A stretch of DNA of 64,000 nucleotides from Haloimpatiens sp042688525 (GTDB lineage: Bacteria > Bacillota > Clostridia > Clostridiales > Clostridiaceae), in NCBI RefSeq assembly GCF_042688525.2, contig NZ_JBHWAB010000001.1:3286001-3350000 (forward strand), written 5' to 3'. A program made the position numbers and the translations under genes. The notes beneath the pieces were generated by a model, which was not told the origin of the DNA, ran no database searches, and worked only from the letters and a program-made list of their open reading frames with translations. Positions 8,935-18,074 of this stretch are shown in pieces. Each line of letters begins with the position of its first letter. Positions within the stretch are counted from its first letter, which is position 1.

Positions 8935-9218
8935 ATTTCTATTTCTCTCCCCTCTCTATACTCATAAAAAGTTGCTAATGCACTCATTACAAAAGATATT
9001 AATTCTACGTAAATAAATTTAAAATTCACTATTTTAGTAATAGCAATACATGCTATACACATTAGTATTGAAATAACAGTAATCTTTGTATTTTTTATTT
9101 TAATTTTTCTCTCATTTTCTTTTACAATTTTTTCTTCAATTTTTAAATATTCTAAATATCTTGTTTTTCCCCAAACACCTTGTAAAAACTTCTTATCTTC
9201 AGCACATATATTTTTCAA
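8931..9218 (-). CDS. Small two-TM protein, putative anti-sigma factor
   Basis: 95-aa protein: about 45 charged cytoplasmic residues, then two membrane helices (46-65 and 68-88). It starts at TTG (9216-9218) preceded by AAGGAGG and lies 3 bp after the ECF sigma gene. Small membrane proteins directly downstream of ECF sigma genes are commonly anti-sigma factors; this one has no recognisable zinc anti-sigma motif (no HxxxCxxC), so the role is inferred from position only. It could equally be an accessory of the ABC exporter. Confidence 0.65.
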   Translation of the reverse strand: MKNICAEDKKFLQGVWGKTRYLEYLKIEEKIVKENERKIKIKNTKITVISILMCIACIAITKIVNFKFIYVELISFVMSALATFYEYREGREIEI

Positions 9219-9221
9219 CTT

Positions 9222-9746
9222 CTATGCCTCCTTTTGAAGTAATATTTTCAATCTTTTTCGTGCTCTATATACTAAGATTTTTATTTGCATTAAGTTCTTT
9301 CCCATAATTTTTGCTGCCTCTTTATAACTAAACCCATAAAAATCTATTAAATAAATTACTATTTTGTAATCATATTTAAGTTCATTTATCTTTTCATTAA
9401 GCATCTCTTTTTGTTCTTTTTTCAATATTATCTCCTCAACATCTACACTGGAAATCGGTTCAGTAGCTTCATGTAAAAATGTAGTATGTTTTTTTCTTAT
9501 ATAATCAATACTTTTATTTCTTATTATTGTAAATAAATATGTTTTAAATCTATATTTTTCATCGTATCGTTCTTTATAAACATAAATACTTGCAAAACTT
9601 TCTTGAGCTATATCTTCTGCTATGTAATAATCATGTACAAAGCTTTGAGAAAAACTTATGGCAGTTTGTCTATATTTTATAACAAGCTTTTCAAAACTTT
9701 CTTTATCACCATCCTTAAAGTTTCTTATTAACTTCAAATCCTCCAT
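9222..9746 (-). CDS. ECF RNA polymerase sigma factor
   Basis: 174-aa sigma-70 family protein with only regions 2 and 4. Region 2 spans about 10-80 with DIAQESFASIYVYKERYD and the -10 recognition segment FKTYLFTIIRNKSIDYIRKK; region 4 spans about 110-170 with the helix-turn-helix GFSYKEAAKIMGKNLMQIK. First gene of a five-gene operon (sigma, small membrane protein, ATPase, two permeases) with gaps or overlaps of 17 bp or less, which suggests a stress- or antibiotic-induced export system. A possible ECF-type promoter (TGTAAC-16 bp-CGAATA) lies 57-84 bp upstream and could allow self-activation. Confidence 0.9.
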   Translation of the reverse strand: MEDLKLIRNFKDGDKESFEKLVIKYRQTAISFSQSFVHDYYIAEDIAQESFASIYVYKERYDEKYRFKTYLFTIIRNKSIDYIRKKHTTFLHEATEPISSVDVEEIILKKEQKEMLNEKINELKYDYKIVIYLIDFYGFSYKEAAKIMGKNLMQIKILVYRARKRLKILLQKEA

Positions 9747-9802
9747 TTTGCCCCTCCTTAATGCCTGTTGTAAATATATCTTTTTAAAATATTTACACTA
9801 CT

Positions 9803-9830
9803 TATTCGAATAAAGTAAAATAAAGTTACA
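9803..9830 (-). promoter_or_regulatory. Candidate ECF-type promoter of the sigma-ABC operon
   Basis: On the minus strand TGTAAC (9825-9830) and CGAATA (9803-9808) are 16 bp apart, close to the TGAAAC/TGTAAC and CG-containing -10 boxes of Bacillus-type ECF promoters. No good sigma-A promoter is seen nearer the gene. The -10 also lies in a 12-bp perfect palindrome (TTATTCGAATAA). Prediction only. Confidence 0.35.
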
Positions 9831-9894
9831 CCCATTTTAATTTTTAAATGAAAAAAAGAGCAAACATATATATTTCATAAAAAACTTTCACTTT

Positions 9895-10012
9895 AGTAAG
9901 AAATTATAAATTTATATGGAATAATTTTATATTAGATTTTCATTCACTGAATTTGATTAACTTAAGACCAATAAATTCTTTGAAAAAATTTATAATTTTC
10001 TAAATAATAAAA
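9895..10012. repeat. Degenerate dispersed repeat, copy A
   Basis: About 115 bp beginning GAAATTATAAATTTATATGG and ending CTAAATAATAAAAAACG. It aligns along its length with 32547-32670 (shared blocks AAATTATAAAT, CATATGG/TATATGG, TTAACTT, CAATAAA/CAACAAA, CTTTGAAAAA, TTTATAATTT, AATAATAA). It lies in the 500-bp gap between the sigma operon and the 107-aa gene. Nothing else recognisable is in that gap apart from promoter-like AT-rich sequence. Confidence 0.45.
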
Positions 10013-10247
10013 AACGCAATATATACAATACCATTATTACATATAATAGTGTAAACATAAGAATCATACATTTCATTGAAATTAGTCTGAATATTGCAAC
10101 GATATAGAATTTTTATTATTCAGCGTTCTTCCCATTTAATGTGATATAATATAAATTCGTGAACCAAATACTAAATCAATATACTCTAGTATATAAAACA
10201 TAGTATAGGTTTAAAATATTATTATATAACTGAAAAGGAGTGATCCT

Positions 10248-10571
10248 ATGAAAAGTTTTCAAACTCTTATAGATGAGACTCTACAATCTCAAGATATAGA
10301 AGAATTAGAATCAGCAGCAGATTTATTTCAGTTTGGTATTGAAAAAGGTTATTACACTAAAAGACAAGCAGATGAATTCAATAATACCTATTGGAAAGTA
10401 AAGGATAAATATTTAGCCTATGAAGTTTCTAAAGAGATCCACAGAAACACATTAGATATTATTTACATAGTTTCTAATGCACCGGCTACTGTAAAAAACG
10501 ATAAAAATGAACTCATCCATTATGTAAATGACAGAATTAAAGCACTTAAAGGTAAAATTAAAAAATTCTAA
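10248..10571 (+). CDS. Conserved-looking 107-aa protein of unknown function
   Basis: Soluble, mostly helical 107-aa protein; no signal peptide or membrane segment. It contains SADLFQFGIEKGYYTKRQADEFNNTYW in its first half (broken up here: SADLFQFGIEKGYYTK and an ADEFNNTYWKVKDKY helix). I do not recognise a family. It has a strong AAAAGGAG ribosome binding site, its own upstream gap of 500 bp and a rho-independent terminator 19 bp after the stop, so it is a single-gene unit. The SNF2 helicase gene follows but is separated by the terminator. Confidence 0.8.
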   Translation: MKSFQTLIDETLQSQDIEELESAADLFQFGIEKGYYTKRQADEFNNTYWKVKDKYLAYEVSKEIHRNTLDIIYIVSNAPATVKNDKNELIHYVNDRIKALKGKIKKF

Positions 10572-10589
10572 TAAAATTCCAATATTATT

Positions 10590-10643
10590 TTAACCCTGTG
10601 AGTATTGATATATTGATTAAAATTTACTCACAGGGTTAATTTT
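10590..10643 (+). terminator. Rho-independent terminator after the 107-aa gene
   Basis: TTAACCCTGTGAGTA (10590-) pairs with TTTACTCACAGGGTTAA (10626-10642); a T-rich stretch follows on the plus strand. Confidence 0.75.
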
Positions 10644-10758
10644 ATACAAAAATTTTATATTTTATGTTTAAATTTCTTATTCAATGTTATAATATTCAAT
10701 ATATAAAAGTTGTTTATATATAACTCAACTTTCAACAATAAATAATTGAGGTGTTTAA

Positions 10759-13700
10759 ATGATATTAATCAGTAAAGAAGATATAAAAGATATAACAAAT
10801 GATATCATATTTAAAAGAGGAGAAAAATATTACAAGAAAGATAAAATTAAACACTTTAATATAGAAACATATAAACATGATTCATTATTTAATGAAATTC
10901 ATAAAATACATGGCTTAATAGAAGGTTCTAATGGTGAATTATATAATACAACTGTATTAATGAATGGACTCATAGGAATTTCTGATCTATATTGTGACTG
11001 TATGTCATTTCACAATTACGCTTCTCCTTGTAAGCATATAATAGCTCTTCTTCTTTATTATATAAACAATGGTGACAAATTTATTAATAATATAGAAAGT
11101 ACTGAACTTACTAGATTAATAAATGATTTAAAATTAAATTTGTCAGAAGAAACTGCAAAAACTGAACTTGCAATGGATGTAATTTTAACTGTAGATTACT
11201 ATGATAATACTAGGTCTTATATTGTTGAATTAAAAGTTGGAGAAAAACAAAAATATGTAGTAAGAAACATTAAAGAATTTTTACAAGTAATCCAAAATAA
11301 AAGCTATTTAAAATTTGGTAAAAATTTCACATATGATTACTATAAACATAAATTTAATGAAACAGATCAAAAAATAATTAATTTACTAATTGAGTTATAT
11401 GAACTAGACCAATCTATATTCGATGATTATTATAAATATAAATTAATTAATGGTAAGTATGCTTACTTATCTAATTCTCAATTTAAAAGATTACTACTTT
11501 ACTTAAAAGATATAGATTTTCAAATTAATATTTTTGGGAAAAAAATAATCAATCCTAAAATTATTACAGAACAAATGCCTTTGACTTTTGCTATGTATGC
11601 TGATAGTAAAACCGATAAAATAAAAATTACACAACTCAATAATCTTCCTATACCTATAACAAATTTTGGTGAATTTTTCTTATATGATGGTAATATATAT
11701 TTCCCTAATGAAGAACAATCTAAATTTTATAAACCTTTTTATGATGCAATTTTACATAAAAAAGAATTAGCCTTTGATAAAGATAACATAAACCAAATCA
11801 ATAATTGCATACTTCCATCTATGAGAAAAATTACTAAAACAATTAAGATTGATGATAAAATAAAAGATACTATTTGTAATGAACCTTTAAAAACAAGTAT
11901 CTATTTAGATAAACTTGATGAATATATCACTGCTGATGTGTTATTTGAATACGGTGAAACTAAAATAAATTCTTTAATAAAATCTGAATCTAATACCAAA
12001 AAAATTATTGTTAGAAATATAGACAAAGAACAAAATATTTTAGATACACTTAAAAATTTTGGTTTCACTAATACTGAACATCAATATATACTAAAGAAAG
12101 AAACTGATATTATAGATTTCTTATATGAAGGTGTAAATAACCTTAATAAAATTTGTGATATTTTTTACTCCGAAAATCTAAAAAAATTTAAAATATATAG
12201 TTCATCTAACATTAACTCTTCTATAAGAATCAATGAAAATGATTTGTTAGAATTTTCTTTTAACATAGATGATATTAATAAAAAAGAATTTAAAGATATT
12301 TTTGATGCAATAAAAACGAAAAAGAAATACCACAAATTAAAAGATGGAGGATTTATACTTTTAAATTCTTTTGAATTTGCTGATTTTGTTAATACAATTG
12401 ATTATCTTGGTATAAAAAAATCTGATTTGTCAAAAGATAAGATACTTTTGCCAAAATATAATTCTATTTACTTAAATGAAAAATTTAAAAATAATAAAAT
12501 TATACAAGTTGAAAAAAACAAGAAATTCAGAGACACCATAAATAATATTAAAGAAATTCCAGAATGTGATTTTAAAGCTCCAGAATATATTGACAATATA
12601 TTAAGAGGATATCAAAAAATAGGATTTAAATGGTTTAAAACTTTATCAACTTATGGTTTTGGTGGAATACTTGCAGATGAAATGGGTCTTGGTAAAACTA
12701 TTCAAGCCATAGCCTTTATAGCTTCTCGTGAAAATACATCTAAAGAAAATAAACCTGTATTAGTTGTATGTCCTTCTTCTCTTGTATACAATTGGGAAAG
12801 TGAAATACAAAAATTTGCGCCTACTCTAAAAACAGAAGTTATATCTGGCATTAAAGAAATAAGATTAAACAAACTACAAAATGTTCGTAAAAATATTACT
12901 AACATTGATGTCTTAATAACCTCTTATCCTTTAATAAGAATGGATATTGATGAATATAAAAACATTGAATTTAGCTACTGTTTTATAGATGAAGCTCAAC
13001 ATATTAAAAATCCTAATTCCCTAACCGCTCAAAGTGTAAAAGAAATTAGAGCTGAAGGATATTTTGCATTAACAGGTACTCCTATTGAAAATACTCTTAC
13101 AGAACTTTGGTCTATTTTTGATTTTATTATGCCTGGATATTTATTAAGCCATAGCAAATTTAAAAAATTATATGGTATACCTATTACCAAAAATGATGAT
13201 AAAAAAGCTCTTGATGAACTTAATAAACATATAAAACCATTTATTTTAAGAAGGCGTAAAAAAGATGTAATTAAAGAACTTCCACCTAAAATAGAACATA
13301 AAATAGTTATAGATTTATGTGATGAACAAAAAAAACTTTACGCTTCCTATGTATCTAACTTTAAAAAGAAAGTTGAAAAAGAAATAAGTGAAAACGGCTT
13401 TAACAATAGTAAAATTAAAATATTATCATTACTTACAAGACTTAGACAATTATGCTGCGATCCTTCAATTTTTATTGAAAATTACAAAGGTGAAAGTTCA
13501 AAAATAAATACTCTTTTAGATATATTAGAAAATAGTTTCAATGAAGGTCACAGAGTACTTGTATTTTCGCAGTTTACTTCAATACTTAAAAATATACAAA
13601 CTAAACTTGATAATAAAAACATAAAATATATGTACTTAGATGGTTCTACAAAAAGTGAAGATAGACTTGATTTAGTAAACAAATTTAATAACGGAAAAAC

Positions 13701-14013
13701 TAATGTATTTTTAATTTCATTAAAAGCAGGAGGAACTGGTTTAAACCTTACTGGTGCAGATACTGTTATACATTTTGATCCTTGGTGGAATCCTGCTGTT
13801 GAAGAACAAGCCTCTGATAGAGCCCACAGAATTGGCCAAAATAAATCTGTAGAAGTAATAAAACTCATAACTAAAGGTACAATTGAAGAAAAAATAAATA
13901 TGCTTCAAGAAAAGAAAAAAAATATTTTTGACAATGTTATGAAAAATTCTTCTGAACAAAATATGCTAGCTAAAATGAATGAAGAAGATATAAAAGAATT
14001 ATTTAATGTTTAA
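10759..14013 (+). CDS. SWIM-domain SNF2 family DNA-dependent ATPase/helicase
   Basis: 1084-aa protein. A SWIM zinc motif C79-x-C81-x9-C91-x-H93 lies at the N-terminus, followed by about 500 residues of the clostridial/bacillary SNF2-associated helical region. The Swi2/Snf2 ATPase core has DEMGLGKT at 640-647 (Walker A), DEAQH at 744-748 (Walker B), LTGTPIENTLTELWS (motif III) and the helicase C lobe with SLKAGGTGLNLTGAD and QASDRAHRIGQ near 1017-1027. All catalytic motifs are intact. Such proteins translocate on duplex DNA and remodel protein-DNA complexes or recombination intermediates; bacterial SWIM-SNF2 proteins have poorly known roles. Single-gene unit, ending in a bidirectional terminator. 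Confidence 0.93.
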   Translation: MILISKEDIKDITNDIIFKRGEKYYKKDKIKHFNIETYKHDSLFNEIHKIHGLIEGSNGELYNTTVLMNGLIGISDLYCDCMSFHNYASPCKHIIALLLYYINNGDKFINNIESTELTRLINDLKLNLSEETAKTELAMDVILTVDYYDNTRSYIVELKVGEKQKYVVRNIKEFLQVIQNKSYLKFGKNFTYDYYKHKFNETDQKIINLLIELYELDQSIFDDYYKYKLINGKYAYLSNSQFKRLLLYLKDIDFQINIFGKKIINPKIITEQMPLTFAMYADSKTDKIKITQLNNLPIPITNFGEFFLYDGNIYFPNEEQSKFYKPFYDAILHKKELAFDKDNINQINNCILPSMRKITKTIKIDDKIKDTICNEPLKTSIYLDKLDEYITADVLFEYGETKINSLIKSESNTKKIIVRNIDKEQNILDTLKNFGFTNTEHQYILKKETDIIDFLYEGVNNLNKICDIFYSENLKKFKIYSSSNINSSIRINENDLLEFSFNIDDINKKEFKDIFDAIKTKKKYHKLKDGGFILLNSFEFADFVNTIDYLGIKKSDLSKDKILLPKYNSIYLNEKFKNNKIIQVEKNKKFRDTINNIKEIPECDFKAPEYIDNILRGYQKIGFKWFKTLSTYGFGGILADEMGLGKTIQAIAFIASRENTSKENKPVLVVCPSSLVYNWESEIQKFAPTLKTEVISGIKEIRLNKLQNVRKNITNIDVLITSYPLIRMDIDEYKNIEFSYCFIDEAQHIKNPNSLTAQSVKEIRAEGYFALTGTPIENTLTELWSIFDFIMPGYLLSHSKFKKLYGIPITKNDDKKALDELNKHIKPFILRRRKKDVIKELPPKIEHKIVIDLCDEQKKLYASYVSNFKKKVEKEISENGFNNSKIKILSLLTRLRQLCCDPSIFIENYKGESSKINTLLDILENSFNEGHRVLVFSQFTSILKNIQTKLDNKNIKYMYLDGSTKSEDRLDLVNKFNNGKTNVFLISLKAGGTGLNLTGADTVIHFDPWWNPAVEEQASDRAHRIGQNKSVEVIKLITKGTIEEKINMLQEKKKNIFDNVMKNSSEQNMLAKMNEEDIKELFNV

Positions 14014-14023
14014 TAACATAAAA

Positions 14024-14054
14024 ACATCGAACTTTAAAAACTAAAGTTCGATGT
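14024..14054. terminator. Bidirectional terminator between convergent genes
   Basis: ACATCGAACTTTA-AAAAC-TAAAGTTCGATGT forms a 13-bp perfect stem, with T/A-rich flanks on both strands. It serves the SNF2 gene and the convergent DHHW gene, whose TAA stop (14034-14036) lies inside the stem. Confidence 0.85.
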
Positions 14055-15176
14055 AATATTTTCATCCTCAAAAAAGGATTTAGCATTATATAAAATTAAC
14101 ATATCATTTATATCATTAGATTTTACTAATTTATTTAAGTTATCAGTATAATACCTAAGGTCTACTACATAGATTTCACTATAATGACCTGTTAAGAAAG
14201 GAATAAAACTATTCGCATATGAATCTTTTATTACTAATAATTTTTTTCCATTTTTAATATTAGTAGATATTTTCATAAATGGATGATTACCATTAAAAAA
14301 TACTGTATACTTATCTTTTTTATTAAGATTATTCATATCATAAAGAGAGTTAGTGGTTTTATTTTCATCATAATATTCTACATTATATTTTTCATTTCCT
14401 TTTGGCAAATAGAGTTCAATACTATCAGGTTGTATATTTTTAAATCCACCTTTTGAATATTGAGTACCATAAAAGCTATCTGTAACTTTCTTTACATCAA
14501 AATAACTTTCATCATGTGGTGTAATACCTATATCCTCACATATTTTTTTATAAGCATAATATGCTCCCTTAGTTGTCCAATGATGATCTGTTTTATAATA
14601 TATGTACTCGTCTTTTTTAGAATATAATGTATTATACAAATCTATAAAATTCACACTACTATCCATTGAATTTTTTACTTTATTAATATAAGTAAGTTCA
14701 TCATCAACAGGTGCATATGGTGGAAGTTTATCTTCTAATACTTTCATAGAATTAGGTACAAGCATAAAATATTTATTAAGATTAGGCGTTGATGCTGCAA
14801 AGGAATTAATCACATTTATTTTATCTTTCAATTCCTTTACATCTGATTTTTTAAAATTTTGAAGTAAATAGCCATCTTTGCCTAAATAAACACCATTATT
14901 ATCCTTTTTTCCAATAGCTACTTCAGCTTCAGACTTAACTCCTATCCATAAATCTCTTAATACAAATTGATCTGAAATATACTTTTCATAGTTTGAAGTA
15001 AATTCTCCCTTTAAAATACGTTTTAAAGAAAACTTTGGAGCTTGCTCTAATCTCCTATTTTCTGAATCTGAAAATATTCTTTTTGGAGTTACAATATTAG
15101 AAATAAAAATAATACCTATAAATAAAAGAAAAAATATTGCCATAATATATTTATATACCTTGTTATATTTCTGCAA
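14034..15176 (-). CDS. DHHW family protein (AlgX/AlgJ-like SGNH-fold), exopolysaccharide acetylation
   Basis: 380-aa protein with an N-terminal membrane anchor (about residues 9-30) and an extracytoplasmic domain. Family marks are SENRRLEQAPKFS, SDQFVLRD and the name-giving D-H-H-W at 197-200 (YKTDHHWTTKGAYYAY), plus a C-terminal KDSYANSFIPFL motif. Relatives of AlgJ/AlgX, which transfer or accept acetyl groups on exported polysaccharide. The open frame extends to a GTG at 15183-15185, but that codon is part of the GAGGTG ribosome binding site; the TTG at 15174-15176 is optimally spaced and is taken as start. Last gene of the SGNH-DUF4358-MBOAT-DHHW operon. Confidence 0.88.
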   Translation of the reverse strand: MQKYNKVYKYIMAIFFLLFIGIIFISNIVTPKRIFSDSENRRLEQAPKFSLKRILKGEFTSNYEKYISDQFVLRDLWIGVKSEAEVAIGKKDNNGVYLGKDGYLLQNFKKSDVKELKDKINVINSFAASTPNLNKYFMLVPNSMKVLEDKLPPYAPVDDELTYINKVKNSMDSSVNFIDLYNTLYSKKDEYIYYKTDHHWTTKGAYYAYKKICEDIGITPHDESYFDVKKVTDSFYGTQYSKGGFKNIQPDSIELYLPKGNEKYNVEYYDENKTTNSLYDMNNLNKKDKYTVFFNGNHPFMKISTNIKNGKKLLVIKDSYANSFIPFLTGHYSEIYVVDLRYYTDNLNKLVKSNDINDMLILYNAKSFFEDENITSNFSF

Positions 15177-15199
15177 AATAAACACCTCTTTCCCCTTTA

Positions 15200-16606
15200 C
15201 TAAAATCTAAAATACAAGAAAGGATTATATGTTTCATTTACTAAATACGCAGTTGAAACAAATACAATTAACATATATATAATAGGAACAACAATAACTC
15301 CTATCATCTTTAATTTACTTTGTAAACTTAAAAATACCTTTCTAGGAATAGGTGTTGAACAAAGTATAATAACTATAAATAATAAGGCATTAGTATATAA
15401 ATAATAAAGTGCACTACCATCAATTAATGAATGTGTACCAAATCCAAACATCACTTTTATGAATGCTAAGCCTTGAGTAATATTATCAAATTCAAACAAT
15501 ACCCATCCAACAATAACAATAAGCATTGTATATACATGTCCTATAAATTTAGGTTTATTATCAAACCATTTTAAAAGGAATGTTTTTTCTATAACTAAAA
15601 ATACTCCAAAATATAATCCCCAAAAAACAAAATTCCAACTTGCTCCATGCCACAGTCCAGTTGCAAACCATACTATAAATATATTTCTATACTGCTTTAA
15701 TCTACCTTTTTTATTTCCGCCAAGAGGAATATACACATATTCTCTAAACCAAGAACCTAATGACATGTGCCATCTACGCCAAAATTCCGTTATACTTTTG
15801 GAAATATATGGGTAATTGAAATTTTTATTAATATGAAATCCGAACATTTTTCCAAGTCCTATTGCCATATCTGAATATCCACTAAAATCAAAATATATTT
15901 GAAAAGTAAATGCAATTATTCCAAGCCATGCAGAAAGTACTGAAAGATTATTCATTGGAAGCGCTTTTACACTACTCCATAAAATTCCTATATTATTTGC
16001 AAGAAGCACTTTTTTACCAAGTCCAATTACAAATAACTCCACTCCTTCTCCAAACATGTCCAAACTTTCTTTTCTATTATTAAGCTGTTTTGCAATATCT
16101 CCATATTTTACTATAGGTCCTGCAACAAGCTGCGGAAACATAGTTACATAGGCAGCAAAAGATATAATATTCTTTTGCATTTTTACTTTTCCAAGGTATA
16201 AATCAATCACATAAGACATGGTTTGAAAAGTATAAAAAGATATACCTACTGGAAGTGGTAATTTTTTAGCAGTTAAACCTAAATTGAAAACAGCATTAAT
16301 ATTATCCACTACAAAACCATAATACTTAAAGAAACAAAGTATACCTAAATTTACAACTATTGAATTTATTAGAACTAAACGAGTAATTGTTTTTCTCTCT
16401 TTATATTTGTGTATAAGTAACCCATTTATATAATCAAAAACCGTAGAAAATAACATTATAACTATATATGTAGGTTCGCCCCATGCATAAAATATGAGGC
16501 TTGCTACAACTAATATAAAATTTCTTAAAGCTCTAGGCACAATGTAATATGTAAATATGGTTAAAGGTAAAAACACAAAAATAAATATAAGGCTACTAAA
16601 AACCAA
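15200..16606 (-). CDS. MBOAT family O-acyltransferase (AlgI-like)
   Basis: 468-aa polytopic membrane protein with about 11 hydrophobic segments. Family signatures: ISFYTFQTMSYVIDLY, FPQLVAGPIVKY, DFSGYSDMAIGLGKMFG, FWRRWHMSLGSWFREYVYIP and the catalytic-histidine segment GLWHGASWNFVFWG near residue 319. The family moves acetyl groups across the membrane for O-acetylation of secreted polysaccharides (alginate, cellulose, teichoic acids). TTG start with GGAGGG upstream. The DHHW protein follows after 14 bp and is the expected partner. Confidence 0.93.
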   Translation of the reverse strand: MVFSSLIFIFVFLPLTIFTYYIVPRALRNFILVVASLIFYAWGEPTYIVIMLFSTVFDYINGLLIHKYKERKTITRLVLINSIVVNLGILCFFKYYGFVVDNINAVFNLGLTAKKLPLPVGISFYTFQTMSYVIDLYLGKVKMQKNIISFAAYVTMFPQLVAGPIVKYGDIAKQLNNRKESLDMFGEGVELFVIGLGKKVLLANNIGILWSSVKALPMNNLSVLSAWLGIIAFTFQIYFDFSGYSDMAIGLGKMFGFHINKNFNYPYISKSITEFWRRWHMSLGSWFREYVYIPLGGNKKGRLKQYRNIFIVWFATGLWHGASWNFVFWGLYFGVFLVIEKTFLLKWFDNKPKFIGHVYTMLIVIVGWVLFEFDNITQGLAFIKVMFGFGTHSLIDGSALYYLYTNALLFIVIILCSTPIPRKVFLSLQSKLKMIGVIVVPIIYMLIVFVSTAYLVNETYNPFLYFRF

Positions 16607-16650
16607 AGTCTATCCCTCCAAATAAGAAGCTCTATATTCTACTAAATAAA

Positions 16651-17148
16651 TTATTTAAAACAACTATCAAATGTATCTTCTATTTTTTGTGCATTTTTTG
16701 ATATTGCAAAAAGAATATAGTTACCTTGATTTTTTAGTACATGTTTTTCAACTAAATAATATTCATTTGGAAGATAATCTTTAAAATTCTCACCTTGTTT
16801 TTTAACTCTTTTTGATATTTTATCTTTAATGCTATCAACATTATTAGAATCTTTAACCTTCATTACAGCTATTTCATCAGCTTTAATGTTTGTAGATGCA
16901 GTATAAACATCAAAACCTTCAAGTTCATCAGAGTTTATACCATATAACTTCTTTAATTTCTCACTATCTGCCTTCCTCATTTCTGATACATCTACAGATT
17001 GTCCTATTTTTTTGCTTATTTCTCCTACTGAGGGATTTTTAACTTCTTTTTTAGAACTACCACATCCTGCTAAAGTTCCTAAAGCAAAAATGCTTAAAAT
17101 CATAGTAATGATAAATCTTTTGTTTATTTTCTTAAAAAATTTTGTCAT
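16651..17148 (-). CDS. DUF4358 lipoprotein
   Basis: 165-aa lipoprotein: lipobox-like L-A-G-C at about residues 26-29 after a short hydrophobic stretch (IITMILSIFALGTLAGC), then a domain of the DUF4358 type (SEMRKADSEKLKKLYGI, EIAVMKVKDSNNV). DUF4358 proteins regularly sit in clostridial MBOAT/DHHW operons; their activity is unknown to me. GAGGAGG ribosome binding site before ATG at 17146-17148. Confidence 0.82.
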   Translation of the reverse strand: MTKFFKKINKRFIITMILSIFALGTLAGCGSSKKEVKNPSVGEISKKIGQSVDVSEMRKADSEKLKKLYGINSDELEGFDVYTASTNIKADEIAVMKVKDSNNVDSIKDKISKRVKKQGENFKDYLPNEYYLVEKHVLKNQGNYILFAISKNAQKIEDTFDSCFK

Positions 17149-17195
17149 GTGTGTTCCTCCTCTTCTTTTAGTTAATTGTATTAATATATTAAATT

Positions 17196-18074
17196 CTATA
17201 TATTATCTTTTATATAATCTAACCACAGCTTATCAAATTGATATTTCAGATGTATACCATCATATTCATATAAATTATCATTGTTTTTTAATACTGAGGC
17301 TATATTTAAATAATTTAAATTTTTATTTCTAACCATGTTCATAATAGCTTTATTGAACTCATTTATTCTTGAATTAGCTAAATTAGGATTTCTTTTTTCA
17401 GCCTTTTCTTGAACTGGTAAAATTGATTGAATATATATATTTGAGTTTGGTAATTTTTCTCTTAAACTTTCTACTAATTTCTCATAATTACTTATAAATT
17501 CAGTACTATTCATACCTGACGTTAAATCATTTGTTCCAAGTAATATAAAAATATTTTTAGGTTTTAATGCTGATACTTTACTAATTTTTTTGTACGCCTG
17601 ATTAATTGTCGATCCTTTAACAGCAACAACATGTTTCTCATCTAATATATCGTAAAATGTTATACCCTCCGTAATTGAATCTCCTATGAATACTGAATTC
17701 TTAAAAAATTCCTTGTTACTTCTATTTTTATTAGATTTATTATTAGTTTCGTTTTTTTCTTTATTGTTTTCCTTATTAGTTTCTTTAGTAGTTTCTTTTT
17801 TATTCAAATCATTGTTTTCCTTACCTGGTATAGAAATATCAATGTTATCATGTTTTTTTTGATTTTCACTGTTTTTCTTTGATGTATCTATTTTTTTATT
17901 ACTATAATTGTTGGAACTTACTTTAACTGATTTATTTTTAGTATTACTATCTTTTTTCATATATTTTTTTACTGAGGTACCTACAACTACTAAAAGTACA
18001 ATAAAAATTACTGATGATACAATCAATTTTTTAGGATTTACTAATTTCATTTTTTTGCGTCTATATCTTCTCAT
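17196..18074 (-). CDS. Membrane-anchored SGNH/GDSL hydrolase
   Basis: 292-aa protein: a basic N-terminus, one membrane helix (17-33), about 85 residues of low-complexity Lys/Asn/Ser/Thr linker, then an SGNH hydrolase domain. Block I is IGDSIT (G131-D132-S133, catalytic Ser), block III GTND (180-183) and block V DGIH near 275 (catalytic Asp and His). It would act outside the cell as an acetylesterase or acetyltransferase on polysaccharide. First gene of the four-gene acetylation operon; TTGGAGG ribosome binding site. Confidence 0.88.
   Translation of the reverse strand: MRRYRRKKMKLVNPKKLIVSSVIFIVLLVVVGTSVKKYMKKDSNTKNKSVKVSSNNYSNKKIDTSKKNSENQKKHDNIDISIPGKENNDLNKKETTKETNKENNKEKNETNNKSNKNRSNKEFFKNSVFIGDSITEGITFYDILDEKHVVAVKGSTINQAYKKISKVSALKPKNIFILLGTNDLTSGMNSTEFISNYEKLVESLREKLPNSNIYIQSILPVQEKAEKRNPNLANSRINEFNKAIMNMVRNKNLNYLNIASVLKNNDNLYEYDGIHLKYQFDKLWLDYIKDNI

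Noticed and set aside
7900..9746. Lantibiotic immunity (LanFEG) operon
   Set aside because: ATPase plus two permeases fit, but no lantibiotic genes and the LanF E-loop cannot be recognised; left as a general exporter.
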